From an uncultured Eubacteriales bacterium (lineage in GTDB: Bacteria; Bacillota; Clostridia; Peptostreptococcales; Anaerovoracaceae): 59,010 nt of DNA. This document shows, one piece after another, positions 18,787-27,350 of this stretch. The stretch spans positions 1 through 59,010 of the forward strand of contig CACYFZ010000014.1 in NCBI GenBank assembly GCA_902773835.1, read 5' to 3'. The translations under genes were made by a program, and so were the position numbers. Every line of letters begins with the position of its first letter. Positions within the stretch are counted from its first letter, which is position 1. Under the pieces are notes generated by a model that saw only the letters and a program-made list of their open reading frames with translations, was not told the DNA's origin and ran no database searches.

Positions 18787-18815
18787 ATTATAGTTAGCAT
18801 AGACTAACATGTCAA
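18787..18815 (-). promoter_or_regulatory. feo operon promoter with operator in its spacer
   Basis: On the minus strand TTGACA (18810-18815) and TATAAT (18787-18792) are both perfect and 17 bases apart. The spacer contains GTTAG-N6-CTAAC (18793-18808), a second metal-repressor half-site pair. A bound repressor would sit directly on the promoter. A related TTAATCTAAC stretch near 18846 may serve the divergent regulator gene. Confidence 0.8.
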
Positions 18816-18887
18816 GCGGAACTTTGAATTATGCGGCTATTGTGTTAATCTAACTAATATAGCTAATAGCCAAAGGAGAATATAGAA

Positions 18888-19265
18888 ATGGCAATGCAAG
18901 AATCAGGAGAAATGTATCTCGAAACCATATACATACTCTCTCAGGAGTCTGACAGCGTGCGCGCTATTGACGTAGGACAATACATGGGTTTTTCCAAGCC
19001 TTCGGTGAGCCGCGCTCTCGGAATACTAAAAAAAGACGGCCTAGTTACGGCCGACGAATCAGGTCATTTAAAATTGTCCAAAGAAGGCAATAAAATCGCC
19101 AGGAAAATATATGAGAGGCATACCATCCTGACCAAGATGTTTATGGCACTTGGCGTGGATGAAAAGACTGCATCCGATGATGCTTGCCGCATAGAGCACT
19201 ATATAAGCGACAAGACATTTAAAGCAGTTAAAGCCCATATGGAAAAATGGCTTAAAGAAGACTAG
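18888..19265 (+). CDS. DtxR/MntR family metal-dependent transcriptional regulator
   Basis: In 125 residues there is an N-terminal winged helix (SGEMYLETIYILSQESDSVRAIDVGQYMGFSKPSVSRALGILKKDGLV, in parts) and a dimerisation/metal domain with ERHTILTKMF and RIEHYIS. It lacks the C-terminal FeoA/SH3 domain of DtxR proper, so it is MntR-sized. It diverges from the feo operon, whose promoter carries two matching operators. Iron-dependent repression of feo and possibly of itself is inferred. Mn(II) sensing is the alternative. Confidence 0.88.
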   Translation: MAMQESGEMYLETIYILSQESDSVRAIDVGQYMGFSKPSVSRALGILKKDGLVTADESGHLKLSKEGNKIARKIYERHTILTKMFMALGVDEKTASDDACRIEHYISDKTFKAVKAHMEKWLKED

Positions 19266-19267
19266 TT

Positions 19268-19465
19268 TTATTTAATTAATCCCATTTCCTTTGCCTGCTT
19301 GATAATCATAGGAAAGTCTCCCAATGAAACATCCACATCGTGCTTCTTCACAAAGCCCAGAAATTCACCCATTGTGATCTTGTTATCTGCCAAAATATCA
19401 TCGACTTCCTTCTTCAGGTTCTCGTCAGTTTCATACTGCTTAATCAATTCTTCTACAGTTGCCAT
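19268..19465 (-). CDS. Small acidic protein, Nif11-like
   Basis: This 65-residue, helical, charged protein reads MATVEELIKQYETDENLKKE and ends in a VDVSLGDFPMIIKQAKEMGL segment. The layout recalls the Nif11 domain, seen both in free small proteins and as leader of RiPP precursors, but it ends at the domain with no core peptide, and no maturase is nearby. It is convergent with the metal regulator. A good ribosome binding site (AAGGAGG) supports expression. The function is unknown. Confidence 0.6.
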   Translation of the reverse strand: MATVEELIKQYETDENLKKEVDDILADNKITMGEFLGFVKKHDVDVSLGDFPMIIKQAKEMGLIK

Positions 19466-19506
19466 AGCTGCCTCCTTTATCGTTGTTTATCGTTAATATG
19501 TTACCG

Positions 19507-19604
19507 TTCAACCAGGAGCGAAGCTCCATCAAGCTCGCTTGGTTGGAGCGAGCGACGCCGTCAACAGACGACGGGAGCTTCAGCTCATGAGATCGTCAGT
19601 CGGG
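19507..19604. repeat. 98-bp interspersed palindromic repeat, copy 1
   Basis: It is identical over 98 bases, in the same orientation, to 27253-27350. It contains an imperfect palindrome of about 35 bases (AACCA...TGGTT ends), a CCGTC/GACGG hairpin and a GAGCT-TC-AGCTC hairpin. It starts 16 bases after the trmL stop on the minus strand. It is rich in short inverted repeats and lacks a reading frame of its own, like REP/MITE-type elements. Confidence 0.85.
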
Positions 19605-19619
19605 GACATCCGGCGTCTG

Positions 19620-20087
19620 TTATTTCAGTCCCGGAAAATCTAATTGTCTTAACGCCTCAAAGAGCACTATATTGGCTGCATTCGACAGATTAAATGATCT
19701 GAGGCGCGTATCCTCACTCATGGGAATGCGAATAGCCTGATCTTTATGCGAATCGATATACTCCTTCGGGAGCCCTGCAGTCTCTTTTCCGAATAGTATC
19801 ATGTCCTCGTCCTTAAAATCCGCATCGGTGTATAACTTGTCCGCTTTGGTAGTTGAAAGCCACATGCGTCTTCCCTCATATTTTTTCAGGAAGTCTTCAA
19901 AGCTTTCATGCACCTCCAGTTTCACATAAGGCCAATAATCGAGTCCTGCGCGTCTCAGCGCTTTTTCCTCTATGCTGAAACCGAGAGGTTTTACAAGATG
20001 AAGCACGCTTCCCGTTGCAGCTGCCGTCCTCGCAATATTACCCGTATTAGGTGGTATTTCAGGTTCAACAAGTACAATATGAATCAT
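19620..20087 (-). CDS. trmL: tRNA (cytidine(34)-2'-O)-methyltransferase
   Basis: This SPOUT-class enzyme methylates the wobble ribose of tRNA-Leu. The 155-residue protein shows the TrmL hallmarks: EPEIPPNTGNIARTAAATG (residues 9-27), LILFGKETAGLP-like segment (near 98) and IRIPMSEDTRLRSFNLSNA, which forms the SAM-binding knot. Its start overlaps the upstream stop by one base (TAATG). The 98-bp repeat follows its stop. Confidence 0.93.
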   Translation of the reverse strand: MIHIVLVEPEIPPNTGNIARTAAATGSVLHLVKPLGFSIEEKALRRAGLDYWPYVKLEVHESFEDFLKKYEGRRMWLSTTKADKLYTDADFKDEDMILFGKETAGLPKEYIDSHKDQAIRIPMSEDTRLRSFNLSNAANIVLFEALRQLDFPGLK

Positions 20088-20950
20088 TATTTCTCAATGC
20101 TGGTTCCGTTAAGTTTTACAATATCCTGCACCGGAATGACTATGCACTCCTCTCCGTTTATCTTCTGAGTGCGAAGATTGTCGGCCCGTGCAACTGCTTT
20201 CATGTTTGATGTTTCAACAGACACTTTATCTCCGAGATTAGGAATCTGACTTTCCTTGAACGCAGATCTGAAGAGCTCAGCCTTTTCACCGGACAGCCTG
20301 TCCGAAATAACATCGCAAAGCGACTCCTTAATTACGGATTCTTCTCCTGCGAATGTTGATTGGACTGCAGCCACTACGGAAAAAGCATCCTCTCCGAGAG
20401 TTTCCGATAATGCTGTATAGAAAGCATCCTTTATTTCGGCCGGGGACTTCGGAGTAGATCCGATTGCGTCTATCAGCTCCTGGTGCTTGTCCTTTGAAAA
20501 ATAGTAGGAGGCGTAGTCAGGAAAACACAGCATTCCTACCAGCGGTCCGGAAAGGACACTTCCGGTAGGCGCTCCCCTAAACTCGCTCCCTTTATACTTA
20601 AGAACTGCCTTGGAGTTCTTAACCGGGCATATCGCGATTATTGTATACGGAGCCTGCTCCTCCTCGGTCTCCCACACACCCTGTGAGTACAGAATGCAAT
20701 AGTTTTGATCAAGTTTAAGATTTTCGATGACAGCGCCGACCAGCGCCTCTGCATCATAGGATTTCTTCAGCGTCAAATCCAAAGTTTTTTTGCCTTCAGA
20801 TGCAACGCTTCTCAGAATTTTATGGTACATTTCGGTCTCTTCATCCGTGAGATCCAAAATGGGAATCTTCATGCTTGAAATGGGTTTTCCTGCGTTTACA
20901 TATACCCCCTTGATATCTTTAAAATCTTCTAATGTAGGTTCTAATCTCAC
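20087..20950 (-). CDS. DUF4317-like protein of unknown function
   Basis: This 287-residue soluble protein has a central YTIIAICPVKNSKAVLKY segment and a later GMLCFPDYASYYF segment. These recall DUF4317 proteins (CCICPVNLSK... FLFPAF) of Clostridia, so the assignment is by similarity of pattern only. The start is GTG at 20950 with AAAGGA upstream. It is coupled to trmL. The function is unknown. Confidence 0.55.
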   Translation of the reverse strand: MRLEPTLEDFKDIKGVYVNAGKPISSMKIPILDLTDEETEMYHKILRSVASEGKKTLDLTLKKSYDAEALVGAVIENLKLDQNYCILYSQGVWETEEEQAPYTIIAICPVKNSKAVLKYKGSEFRGAPTGSVLSGPLVGMLCFPDYASYYFSKDKHQELIDAIGSTPKSPAEIKDAFYTALSETLGEDAFSVVAAVQSTFAGEESVIKESLCDVISDRLSGEKAELFRSAFKESQIPNLGDKVSVETSNMKAVARADNLRTQKINGEECIVIPVQDIVKLNGTSIEK

Positions 20951-20994
20951 TATACTATACTATCCTTTCAAAACAATTATTCTGTTTACACCCT

Positions 20995-21285
20995 TCAGAT
21001 GTATTTACCTGTTTTATCTTTATAGACAAAATTTGTAGTTCCGCCGCATGCTCTGCATAAATATGATTTATATCCGAAGCCTTCACCGCATCCGCCGAAA
21101 CCCGCCTGCAGATCTCCCGAGCCGCAGTGAGCACAGAGAAGCACTGCATCACCGCTTCGATTATCTGTATATTCCTTTTTTCCGTAGTTGGGCAGTTTAT
21201 TCATATTAAGTTCGGCGGATCCTTTGAAACTCAAATCCACCCTTTTGGCGTCCTCATCATGCATTACCCACTTGCCGTCAGCCAT
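20995..21285 (-). CDS. Small zinc-ribbon-like protein
   Basis: This 96-residue protein has two cysteine pairs, CAHCGSGD and CRACGGTTNF, about 27 residues apart and separated by a glycine-rich stretch (GFGGCGEGFGYKS). The pattern fits a zinc ribbon. The start, with GGAGG upstream, overlaps the end of the YihY gene by 8 bases, so it is translationally coupled to it. The function is unknown. Confidence 0.65.
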   Translation of the reverse strand: MADGKWVMHDEDAKRVDLSFKGSAELNMNKLPNYGKKEYTDNRSGDAVLLCAHCGSGDLQAGFGGCGEGFGYKSYLCRACGGTTNFVYKDKTGKYI

Positions 21286-22126
21286 TTTTACGCCTTTCCT
21301 CCAGGACTCTGTTCAGCACCCCGCCGCCAAAGAGTATCATAACCATATACCTGAGCCAAAGCAGGAACATAAATACCGCAGCCAAAGAACCGTATAAGGT
21401 GGAATATTTGTAAGACTTGGAAATGAAAAAAGAAAACAAGCCGGTGAAAATCATCCACGCGATACCTGTAGCGACAGCGCCGGGTATTTGGCTCCTCAGC
21501 GTTCTTGTTTTTGCGGGAAGTTTTGCAAAAAGCTGAATTATTACATAAAGAGCTACAAGTATGGTCAATACGGATCCGACAACACCTGCAGTAGAGTCTC
21601 CGAGCATACCGAAAAGAATCATCGCAGGAAAGAGCAGGATCAGAGCCAAAGTGAAGCCTATTCTTTTGAGAATCGACTGTCCGAGGCTGACACCTTTTTC
21701 CACGATTTCTTCTTTTTCACTTACAAATGACTCATCAGCCTCTTCATCTTGGCTGTCCAGTTCATCGAGTCCTTTCTGTATCGCCATGACTCCTTGACTG
21801 GCTGACCACAGAGCTGTCACTGCAGCAAGCGAAGCCAGCAGTCCGCCTGACTGCGCTTTAACATCCGTTACAACAGAGAGAACCATTTCTTTAAGCGCCT
21901 CCAGATCCGGCAGCATTTTAAGCAGCATATCCGCTACGTCTTCCGCCGAATATCCCGGAATAAGATTTACTACGGATATAATCAGGATAATAAAAGGTAT
22001 TAAGGCCGTAGCGATAAACAGCGTTGCGTAGCCCGAGTACACCGTAATCTTATTCTCCTTAAACATATTAAAACCGGGAATAATTAATTCTTTTATCTTT
22101 TGAGCTAAGCCCTTTAGTTTTTCCAT
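21278..22126 (-). CDS. YihY/BrkB family membrane protein
   Basis: This 282-residue protein has about six membrane segments and the family landmarks FIPFIILIISVVNLIPG near residue 42, ALWSASQGVMAIQKGLD near 105 and YGSLAAVFMFLLWLRYMV near the C-terminus. YihY/BrkB proteins were once called ribonuclease BN by error and are membrane proteins of uncertain function. A soluble loop (QDEEADESFVSEKEEIVEKG) is charged. It lies within a long minus-strand run. Confidence 0.88.
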   Translation of the reverse strand: MEKLKGLAQKIKELIIPGFNMFKENKITVYSGYATLFIATALIPFIILIISVVNLIPGYSAEDVADMLLKMLPDLEALKEMVLSVVTDVKAQSGGLLASLAAVTALWSASQGVMAIQKGLDELDSQDEEADESFVSEKEEIVEKGVSLGQSILKRIGFTLALILLFPAMILFGMLGDSTAGVVGSVLTILVALYVIIQLFAKLPAKTRTLRSQIPGAVATGIAWMIFTGLFSFFISKSYKYSTLYGSLAAVFMFLLWLRYMVMILFGGGVLNRVLEERRKNG

Positions 22127-22152
22127 CTGTTATTAGTTTATCGCTGTATGTC

Positions 22153-22335
22153 TTAATGTCCTTCCTCGGCATTTTCAGTTTCTGAAGACGTCTGCGGTTC
22201 ATATTCGCTTACCGTCTTGATCAGCTCCGTCACAATAAGAGCTACATTGATAAATGCCACCGCAACGGCTATACCGGTAGAAGCCCCTTTCATTACTTCC
22301 CTGGTCTTTTCCAATTTGGATTTGTCAATAAACAT
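22153..22335 (-). CDS. Small single-pass membrane protein
   Basis: This protein of 60 residues has one hydrophobic segment (GIAVAVAFINVALIVTELI) and an acidic tail. I place the start at the ATG at 22335 because GGGAG precedes it; a longer frame to 22383 would overlap the upstream stop and lacks a ribosome binding site. It lies between a flavoprotein gene and the YihY gene. Unrecognised. Confidence 0.6.
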   Translation of the reverse strand: MFIDKSKLEKTREVMKGASTGIAVAVAFINVALIVTELIKTVSEYEPQTSSETENAEEGH

Positions 22336-22382
22336 AATACACTCTCCCGTCTTTACGTTTAGGTGCTGAAGGATTTCCTTCA

Positions 22383-23015
22383 CTACTTTCCGTCTGCGAA
22401 ACTGGTGAACGCTTCATTCTCAGTCTTCGGCAGTCCGTACTTATCCTTTGCATCTGAGATGGCTCTCATCATAAATACCATGTTGCGCGCCAGATTTCGC
22501 ATAACCTGGAGTCCTTCCAAATCCTTTCTTACGTCCTCAGGTGTAAAGCCGTGCACCTGATTCCAATATGTGGACGATGCCACAGGCATGCTGCTGATGG
22601 TAAAATACTTATTCAAAACATCGAAGCTGGCTGTATTTCCGCCCCTTCTGGCACTTACAACCGAGGCTCCCACCTTCATGCGAAGGTCCTTGCTCATCAT
22701 TGTACTGTAAAAGAGTCTGTCTAAAAAGCAAAGCAGGCTTCCGTTCGGAGACCCGTAGTAAACCGGCGATCCTATTACAAGGCCGTCTGCTTCATCCAGT
22801 TTTTCCGCTGCCTCGTTGACCAAATCATCAAAGACACATTTTCCTGATTCCATGCATTTTCTGCAGGAGATGCATCCTCTGATGTTCTGATTGCCTACCT
22901 GTATAATTTCAGTCTCTACTCCCTCTGTCTCAAATATTTTCACCATTTCTTCCAGAGCGGTTGCTGTACAACCGTCCTTCTTCGGGCTTCCGTTTATGAG
23001 TAATACTTTAGCCAT
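22383..23015 (-). CDS. NADPH-dependent FMN reductase-like flavoprotein
   Basis: Flavodoxin-fold protein with the FMN phosphate loop LLINGSPKKDGCTATAL at residues 4-20, then a CISCRKCMESGKC Cys cluster (near 48-60), typical of iron-sulfur flavoproteins, and the GSPVYYGSPNG motif. It is probably an NAD(P)H-linked reductase of small molecules. The start at ATG 23015 has a perfect AAGGAGG at five bases' distance, which decides against the upstream GTG at 23033. Confidence 0.85.
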   Translation of the reverse strand: MAKVLLINGSPKKDGCTATALEEMVKIFETEGVETEIIQVGNQNIRGCISCRKCMESGKCVFDDLVNEAAEKLDEADGLVIGSPVYYGSPNGSLLCFLDRLFYSTMMSKDLRMKVGASVVSARRGGNTASFDVLNKYFTISSMPVASSTYWNQVHGFTPEDVRKDLEGLQVMRNLARNMVFMMRAISDAKDKYGLPKTENEAFTSFADGK

Positions 23016-23057
23016 CTTTTCCTCCTTTTTCACCCTGTCTTTTCTTAATTATCTTTA

Positions 23058-24056
23058 TTATTGCTCGTATTGTTTCCGGAGTCTTTCTATGTGCTCCTTC
23101 ATTTCTTCCACCACGCTTCCCGGTGCCACGATCTTGATATCTCCGTCGATGCCCATTATCCATCCGAAGAATTGACCGCTGACGGCAACCGTCACAGTTG
23201 TCTTGAAATGCGTGTCGCTTATCGGAGCGATTATAAGATCTTTTCCGAAGCGGTCTATCAATACGTTTATCATCTTGTTCTCTGCCTCGAGGGTGACCTT
23301 GGTCTCGTCCCCTGCGTACATGCCGAAAAGCGTATTGGTATAGTGTGCTATATTGAATTCTTTAAAGGCATCATGGCCTTCACGCTTTTCATCCGCAATC
23401 TCTATCGATGTCATCTTATCCACGCGATAGTGAATGATTGTCTCATGCTTTGCATCATATGCCACGAGGTAATACTTCTCGTCATCCCACATAAGTGCCC
23501 AAGGACTCAGAGTATACCATTTGCCGTCATATCGCAGTTGCATCTCTTTTTCAAGATTCCAGTCGAAGTACTTGAATCTGATCTGTCTGTTGGTGCCTAT
23601 GGCCTCATGTATCTTGTCTACATTATAGTAGATGCTTTCGTTCATGGTCTTTACACGGCCTGAAATGAGAACCTGCCTGTGAAGTTTGGATCCCTCGTGC
23701 CTACTTACGAGCGACTCAAGCTTCTTGATAAGCTGATCCGACTTCTTGTCCGTTATAAACTTGGCGGACTGAACAGAGTCCACCAGCAGTTTAAGTTCCG
23801 GGAGTTCAAAGTCTCGGCTCCCGAGGTAATAGTAGTGACTGCGTCCTTCATGCTCGGCGATTATATCAAGGCCGAATCTGCGTAGTTCCTCGAAATCCTG
23901 ATACAAGGTCTTTCTGTCCGCTTTGACATCATACTCGTCCAGTTTCCGAACTATTTCAGGCATGGTAAGCGCGTGGTTATCGTCTGTCTCCTCAGAGAAG
24001 ATCTTAACCAGATAGAGCATCTTAAGTTTTTGATTCTCACCCTTACGCGTTGCCAT
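23058..24056 (-). CDS. WYL-domain transcriptional regulator
   Basis: In 332 residues there is an N-terminal helix-turn-helix of the DeoR/YafY type (LTMPEIVRKLDEYDVKADRKTLYQDFEELRRFGL) and a WYL domain with KWYTLSPWALMWDDEKYYLVAYD near residue 178. A WCX-like C-terminal part follows. WYL domains bind nucleotides or other ligands and tune DNA binding. Its ATG overlaps the TAA of the CPBP protease gene, so the pair is coupled and the regulator may control it. Confidence 0.88.
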   Translation of the reverse strand: MATRKGENQKLKMLYLVKIFSEETDDNHALTMPEIVRKLDEYDVKADRKTLYQDFEELRRFGLDIIAEHEGRSHYYYLGSRDFELPELKLLVDSVQSAKFITDKKSDQLIKKLESLVSRHEGSKLHRQVLISGRVKTMNESIYYNVDKIHEAIGTNRQIRFKYFDWNLEKEMQLRYDGKWYTLSPWALMWDDEKYYLVAYDAKHETIIHYRVDKMTSIEIADEKREGHDAFKEFNIAHYTNTLFGMYAGDETKVTLEAENKMINVLIDRFGKDLIIAPISDTHFKTTVTVAVSGQFFGWIMGIDGDIKIVAPGSVVEEMKEHIERLRKQYEQ

Positions 24057-25003
24057 TAGTGTTTGCTTTCATATCCGGCTTCAGCTGCGATATCTTCCCA
24101 GTAGTCACGCTTCTCTCCTTTTCCTCTGTTGATAAGGAGAAGTATCACTAAAACTACCGCAAGTACTACTGATGCTCCGATACTTCCCTCTACACCGAAG
24201 GCTGTATCATAGAAGAATCCTGAATTGGCCGATGCAGCTTCGAGTTTAAATATTGAATAATCGGACACTCTTCCGCTGTTAGGCAGTCCGAAGATGATAT
24301 TCTGTGTGTAGTTCCAAAGTGTGTGAAACCACATTGCAGCCCAAAGGCTGTTGTAGTAATAGACCATTACCGAAAAGATAATACCTACGAGGACGATCTG
24401 GCATCCTGCGATAGCAGTGAATCCCGGATTTGGCATGTGAAGAACCATAAAGACTATGGAATTTCCCAGTATAGCCACCCATGGGCTCTTATATCTTCTC
24501 CTGAGTTTCTGGTAGAAATACAGTCTGTCCGTTATTTCTTCCGCACCTGATTGAATAAATACGACTGCAAGGAATATGAGTAGGATAATCGGCTTGAATC
24601 CGTTAAATGACAGCTTAATATCTCCCATAAGCACGGACATCAGTACGCAGAATCCGTTGGTAGCGAAACCGAGCAAAGCACCTACCAGTATTCCTTTGAG
24701 GTTATTTCCTTCCCTGTTATAACCCCAGGCTTTAAGCATCGGTCTGTTGCCTTTTGGAATCGCTATAAATAAAAATGCAATGATCCAAATGCCTATGAAG
24801 GTTAAATACTCAAGAAAAAATGCCGCCAGGTTGTCACTGCCGAAGAATGATTCCAATCTGCCCTGAAGCCCGAGCTTTTTGAATGCTGTATCAGCAACTC
24901 CCATTCCGCCTACCATCAGAACAACCGATAACACTCCTGCGATTAATAATTGGTCCGTCCATTTTCTCGACGGTCTCGTTATTTTTTCAATAATACCTTT
25001 CAC
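24056..25003 (-). CDS. CPBP family intramembrane metalloprotease
   Basis: This 315-residue protein has about eight membrane segments. Abi/CPBP motif 1 is seen as EEITDRLYF (EExxxR). Motif 2 is FMVLH (FxxxH) near residue 190 and the third histidine is in WFHTLWN near 226. Such proteases cleave prenylated or peptide substrates within the membrane, or serve in bacteriocin immunity. It is first of a pair with the WYL regulator. Confidence 0.85.
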   Translation of the reverse strand: MKGIIEKITRPSRKWTDQLLIAGVLSVVLMVGGMGVADTAFKKLGLQGRLESFFGSDNLAAFFLEYLTFIGIWIIAFLFIAIPKGNRPMLKAWGYNREGNNLKGILVGALLGFATNGFCVLMSVLMGDIKLSFNGFKPIILLIFLAVVFIQSGAEEITDRLYFYQKLRRRYKSPWVAILGNSIVFMVLHMPNPGFTAIAGCQIVLVGIIFSVMVYYYNSLWAAMWFHTLWNYTQNIIFGLPNSGRVSDYSIFKLEAASANSGFFYDTAFGVEGSIGASVVLAVVLVILLLINRGKGEKRDYWEDIAAEAGYESKH

Positions 25004-25046
25004 TTCTTATTCTCCTTATTCTTTTCCTTCTTTCTGTCTGAGCTGC

Positions 25047-25475
25047 TCAAGCATCAGATTGTAACACCTTTATTAAACGTTCTTTCAGCAGATCATATCT
25101 TTCTTTCTTGGATGCATCAGAAAAATGATCCTCTCTGAACTGCTCGGTAACGTTGTCATAATCGAGGGCGACATCCCCGAACTGCTCACTCGTGATATCA
25201 AAAGTGCAGTCTCCTACGACGTTAAAGCAGTGGTAACCGCCTTCATCCAGAGGAATGCCGTATACCTTACCTCCGTAAAAGTCCTGAAGGATAAATGAGG
25301 TAATAGAGCATTGACCGAGTGTCGGATTCTCTTCTGACCACTCAGGTCTATACCTTGGCGCACATGTCTCATAGCACCATGCATTCAAAAATTTGTCGTA
25401 ATAGTCGCGAGGCGTAAGCCCTTTGGGATCTTTGACATCGGCTGTCTTCCAGCCATAGAATTTATATGTCTTCAT
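25047..25475 (-). CDS. YunG-like protein
   Basis: The frame is open to 25616, but GAGGAGG just before the ATG at 25475 decides the start, giving 142 residues. The centre, NPTLGQCSITSFILQDFYGGKVYGI with the later GGYHCFNVV, resembles YunG-family proteins (NPSxGQC..TALVxQDxxGG). The conserved Cys and His recall a transglutaminase-like or NlpC-like arrangement, but that is inference. Function unknown. Confidence 0.65.
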   Translation of the reverse strand: MKTYKFYGWKTADVKDPKGLTPRDYYDKFLNAWCYETCAPRYRPEWSEENPTLGQCSITSFILQDFYGGKVYGIPLDEGGYHCFNVVGDCTFDITSEQFGDVALDYDNVTEQFREDHFSDASKKERYDLLKERLIKVLQSDA

Positions 25476-25532
25476 CACTCCTCCTCTTCTCAACTCATTA
25501 TTAATTCTACCACAGAGACGTCGCCTTTGTAT

Positions 25533-25566
25533 GATAAAAGCGCTGAATCTAAGATGATTCAGCGCT
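25533..25566 (-). terminator. Terminator of the PP2C phosphatase gene
   Basis: A perfect 11-bp inverted repeat (AGCGCTGAATC and complement, 25539-25566, 6-base loop) is followed on the minus strand by TTTTAT. It lies 25 bases after the phosphatase stop. The T tract is short. Confidence 0.7.
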
Positions 25567-25590
25567 GAATCATTGTATCCTTTACTGCTC

Positions 25591-27135
25591 CTACTTATTA
25601 TTCTCGGCAACAACATTACTCGCGCCTCTGTATTCGAGACAGAGCATAGTCAAGTCATCGAACTGCTCTGCATTTCCGACGAATTCATCTACGGATGCGC
25701 GGACGATCTTAAGAACTTCCTTCGGACTCGTATTATCTTTGGAATTAAGTGCATCGATCATTCTGTCTGTACCGAAGAGTTCATTGTTTGCGTTCGTTGC
25801 CTCAGGCACACCGTCCGTATAAACGAATATCTTATCTCCTAATTTTAGTTCTAAATCGTAATCTTTATACATAGCTCCATCCATGCCGCCGAGAACGAGT
25901 CCGTGCTTATCCTTGAAGAGTTCAAATCTTCCGTCATGGTATATCGCAGGGTATTCGTGTCCGGCGCTTGCACAGTTCATCTTTCCCGTCGACAGTTCCA
26001 AAATACCTATCCAGGTCGTTACGAACATCTCCATTTTATTCTGTGCACAGAGCGCTTCGTTGGCCTTGTTCAAAACCTCAGCCGCTCCGATTCCCAGCAT
26101 AGCAAAGTTCTGTACTACGGTCTTGGATATCATCATAAAGAGGGCCGCCGGCACTCCCTTTCCGCTTACGTCCGCCATTACAATGCCGAGATGATCATCA
26201 TCGATCATAAAGAAATCATAGAAGTCTCCGCCGACTTCCTTGGCCGGGTCCATGCTGGCATAGAGGTCGAATTCCTCTCTGTTAGGAAAGGCCGGGAAGA
26301 TCGAAGGAAGCATGCCGGCCTGGATTTCAGTGGCCATATTGAGCTCAGTCTGCGTTGCCGCAAGCTTAGTGCTCTTGTCGTTGAATATGATGCAATACAT
26401 GATGATCAGCGACATCAGAATAACTCCGTACTGCGATGCATTGCCGAACTCTCCGAGAGTCGAGGCATAATTGATAAGCGGCAGGAATATAAATGTCAGC
26501 GCGGCAATCTTTTGATTACGCGGGCTTTCGCTCCTGATAATGAGGATTGTCGTGATAATCGATGCTACTGTGAGATATATGTCCTCAAGAAATGACAGGC
26601 CGGAAGCCTGATACACCCCTGTCTTGCTGACCGTAAAGGTAAGCGGGAAGAAAGCATTTGACAATACAACCAGAGTCTCAAGTCCGAGCAGAATCGGAAT
26701 GCCTCTGTCCGCCCATCTTTGAAGTTTTCCCTTAAAGTCCAGCGTTTTTCTAACATACAGATAGAAATAGTAAATCATTACAAGATCTATCAGCTTGCTT
26801 AGCATGACGAACATGAAGTTCAGGCTGTGCAGCTCCTCCAATCCCGTTGTGTAATACATGAGTGTATTCACCAAAAAACCTGCACTCGCCAGGACTATCA
26901 ACGATCTGAAAGACCTTATTCCGTCGCTCTTCTGCTTCATGCATCCGTAGTACAATGCCGCACAGGTAAATGCCCCCATCGCATCTACACCGCAATCGAA
27001 TAAATCATCGACCATGCGCAGATATGTCGCATCATCACTGAACACTATCCAGGTAAAAGCTATTCCTAACAGCGCTACGGCGACGGTAAAAAACATGCCG
27101 AGTTGAAGACTGTATTCCTTATATTTTTTTAACAT
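25591..27135 (-). CDS. Membrane PP2C (SpoIIE/RsbU-type) serine phosphatase
   Basis: In 514 residues an N-terminal half with about eight membrane segments (to about residue 250) joins a cytoplasmic SpoIIE/PP2C domain. The phosphatase motifs are visible: EIQAGMLPS, AKEVGGDFYDFF, MADVSGKGVPAALFM, FVYTDGVPEATN and EQFDDLTMLC. The aspartates of GGDF, MADVSG and QFDD bind metal. Such proteins dephosphorylate anti-sigma-factor antagonists in partner-switching pathways. No STAS or kinase partner is nearby, so the target is unknown. Confidence 0.88.
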   Translation of the reverse strand: MLKKYKEYSLQLGMFFTVAVALLGIAFTWIVFSDDATYLRMVDDLFDCGVDAMGAFTCAALYYGCMKQKSDGIRSFRSLIVLASAGFLVNTLMYYTTGLEELHSLNFMFVMLSKLIDLVMIYYFYLYVRKTLDFKGKLQRWADRGIPILLGLETLVVLSNAFFPLTFTVSKTGVYQASGLSFLEDIYLTVASIITTILIIRSESPRNQKIAALTFIFLPLINYASTLGEFGNASQYGVILMSLIIMYCIIFNDKSTKLAATQTELNMATEIQAGMLPSIFPAFPNREEFDLYASMDPAKEVGGDFYDFFMIDDDHLGIVMADVSGKGVPAALFMMISKTVVQNFAMLGIGAAEVLNKANEALCAQNKMEMFVTTWIGILELSTGKMNCASAGHEYPAIYHDGRFELFKDKHGLVLGGMDGAMYKDYDLELKLGDKIFVYTDGVPEATNANNELFGTDRMIDALNSKDNTSPKEVLKIVRASVDEFVGNAEQFDDLTMLCLEYRGASNVVAENNK

Positions 27136-27252
27136 TTTCTTCTCCTCTTTCCCTGTTTATATTCATGTTATCAAATGCAAGTTAGTGAAGAGTTATTACA
27201 TATATTTTAATTCCGCAGTTAACATAAAAGACGTGGATTTGCGTCCACGCCA

Positions 27253-27350
27253 TTCAACCAGGAGCGAAGCTCCATCAAGCTCGCTTGGTTGGAGCGAGCG
27301 ACGCCGTCAACAGACGACGGGAGCTTCAGCTCATGAGATCGTCAGTCGGG
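27253..27350. repeat. 98-bp interspersed palindromic repeat, copy 2
   Basis: This is base-for-base identical to 19507-19604 and in the same orientation. Here the element overlaps the last codons and stop of nnrE, so the final eight residues (GPTDDLMS) and the stop codon come from the repeat. Flanking bases differ at once on both sides, which fixes the element length at 98. Confidence 0.85.
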
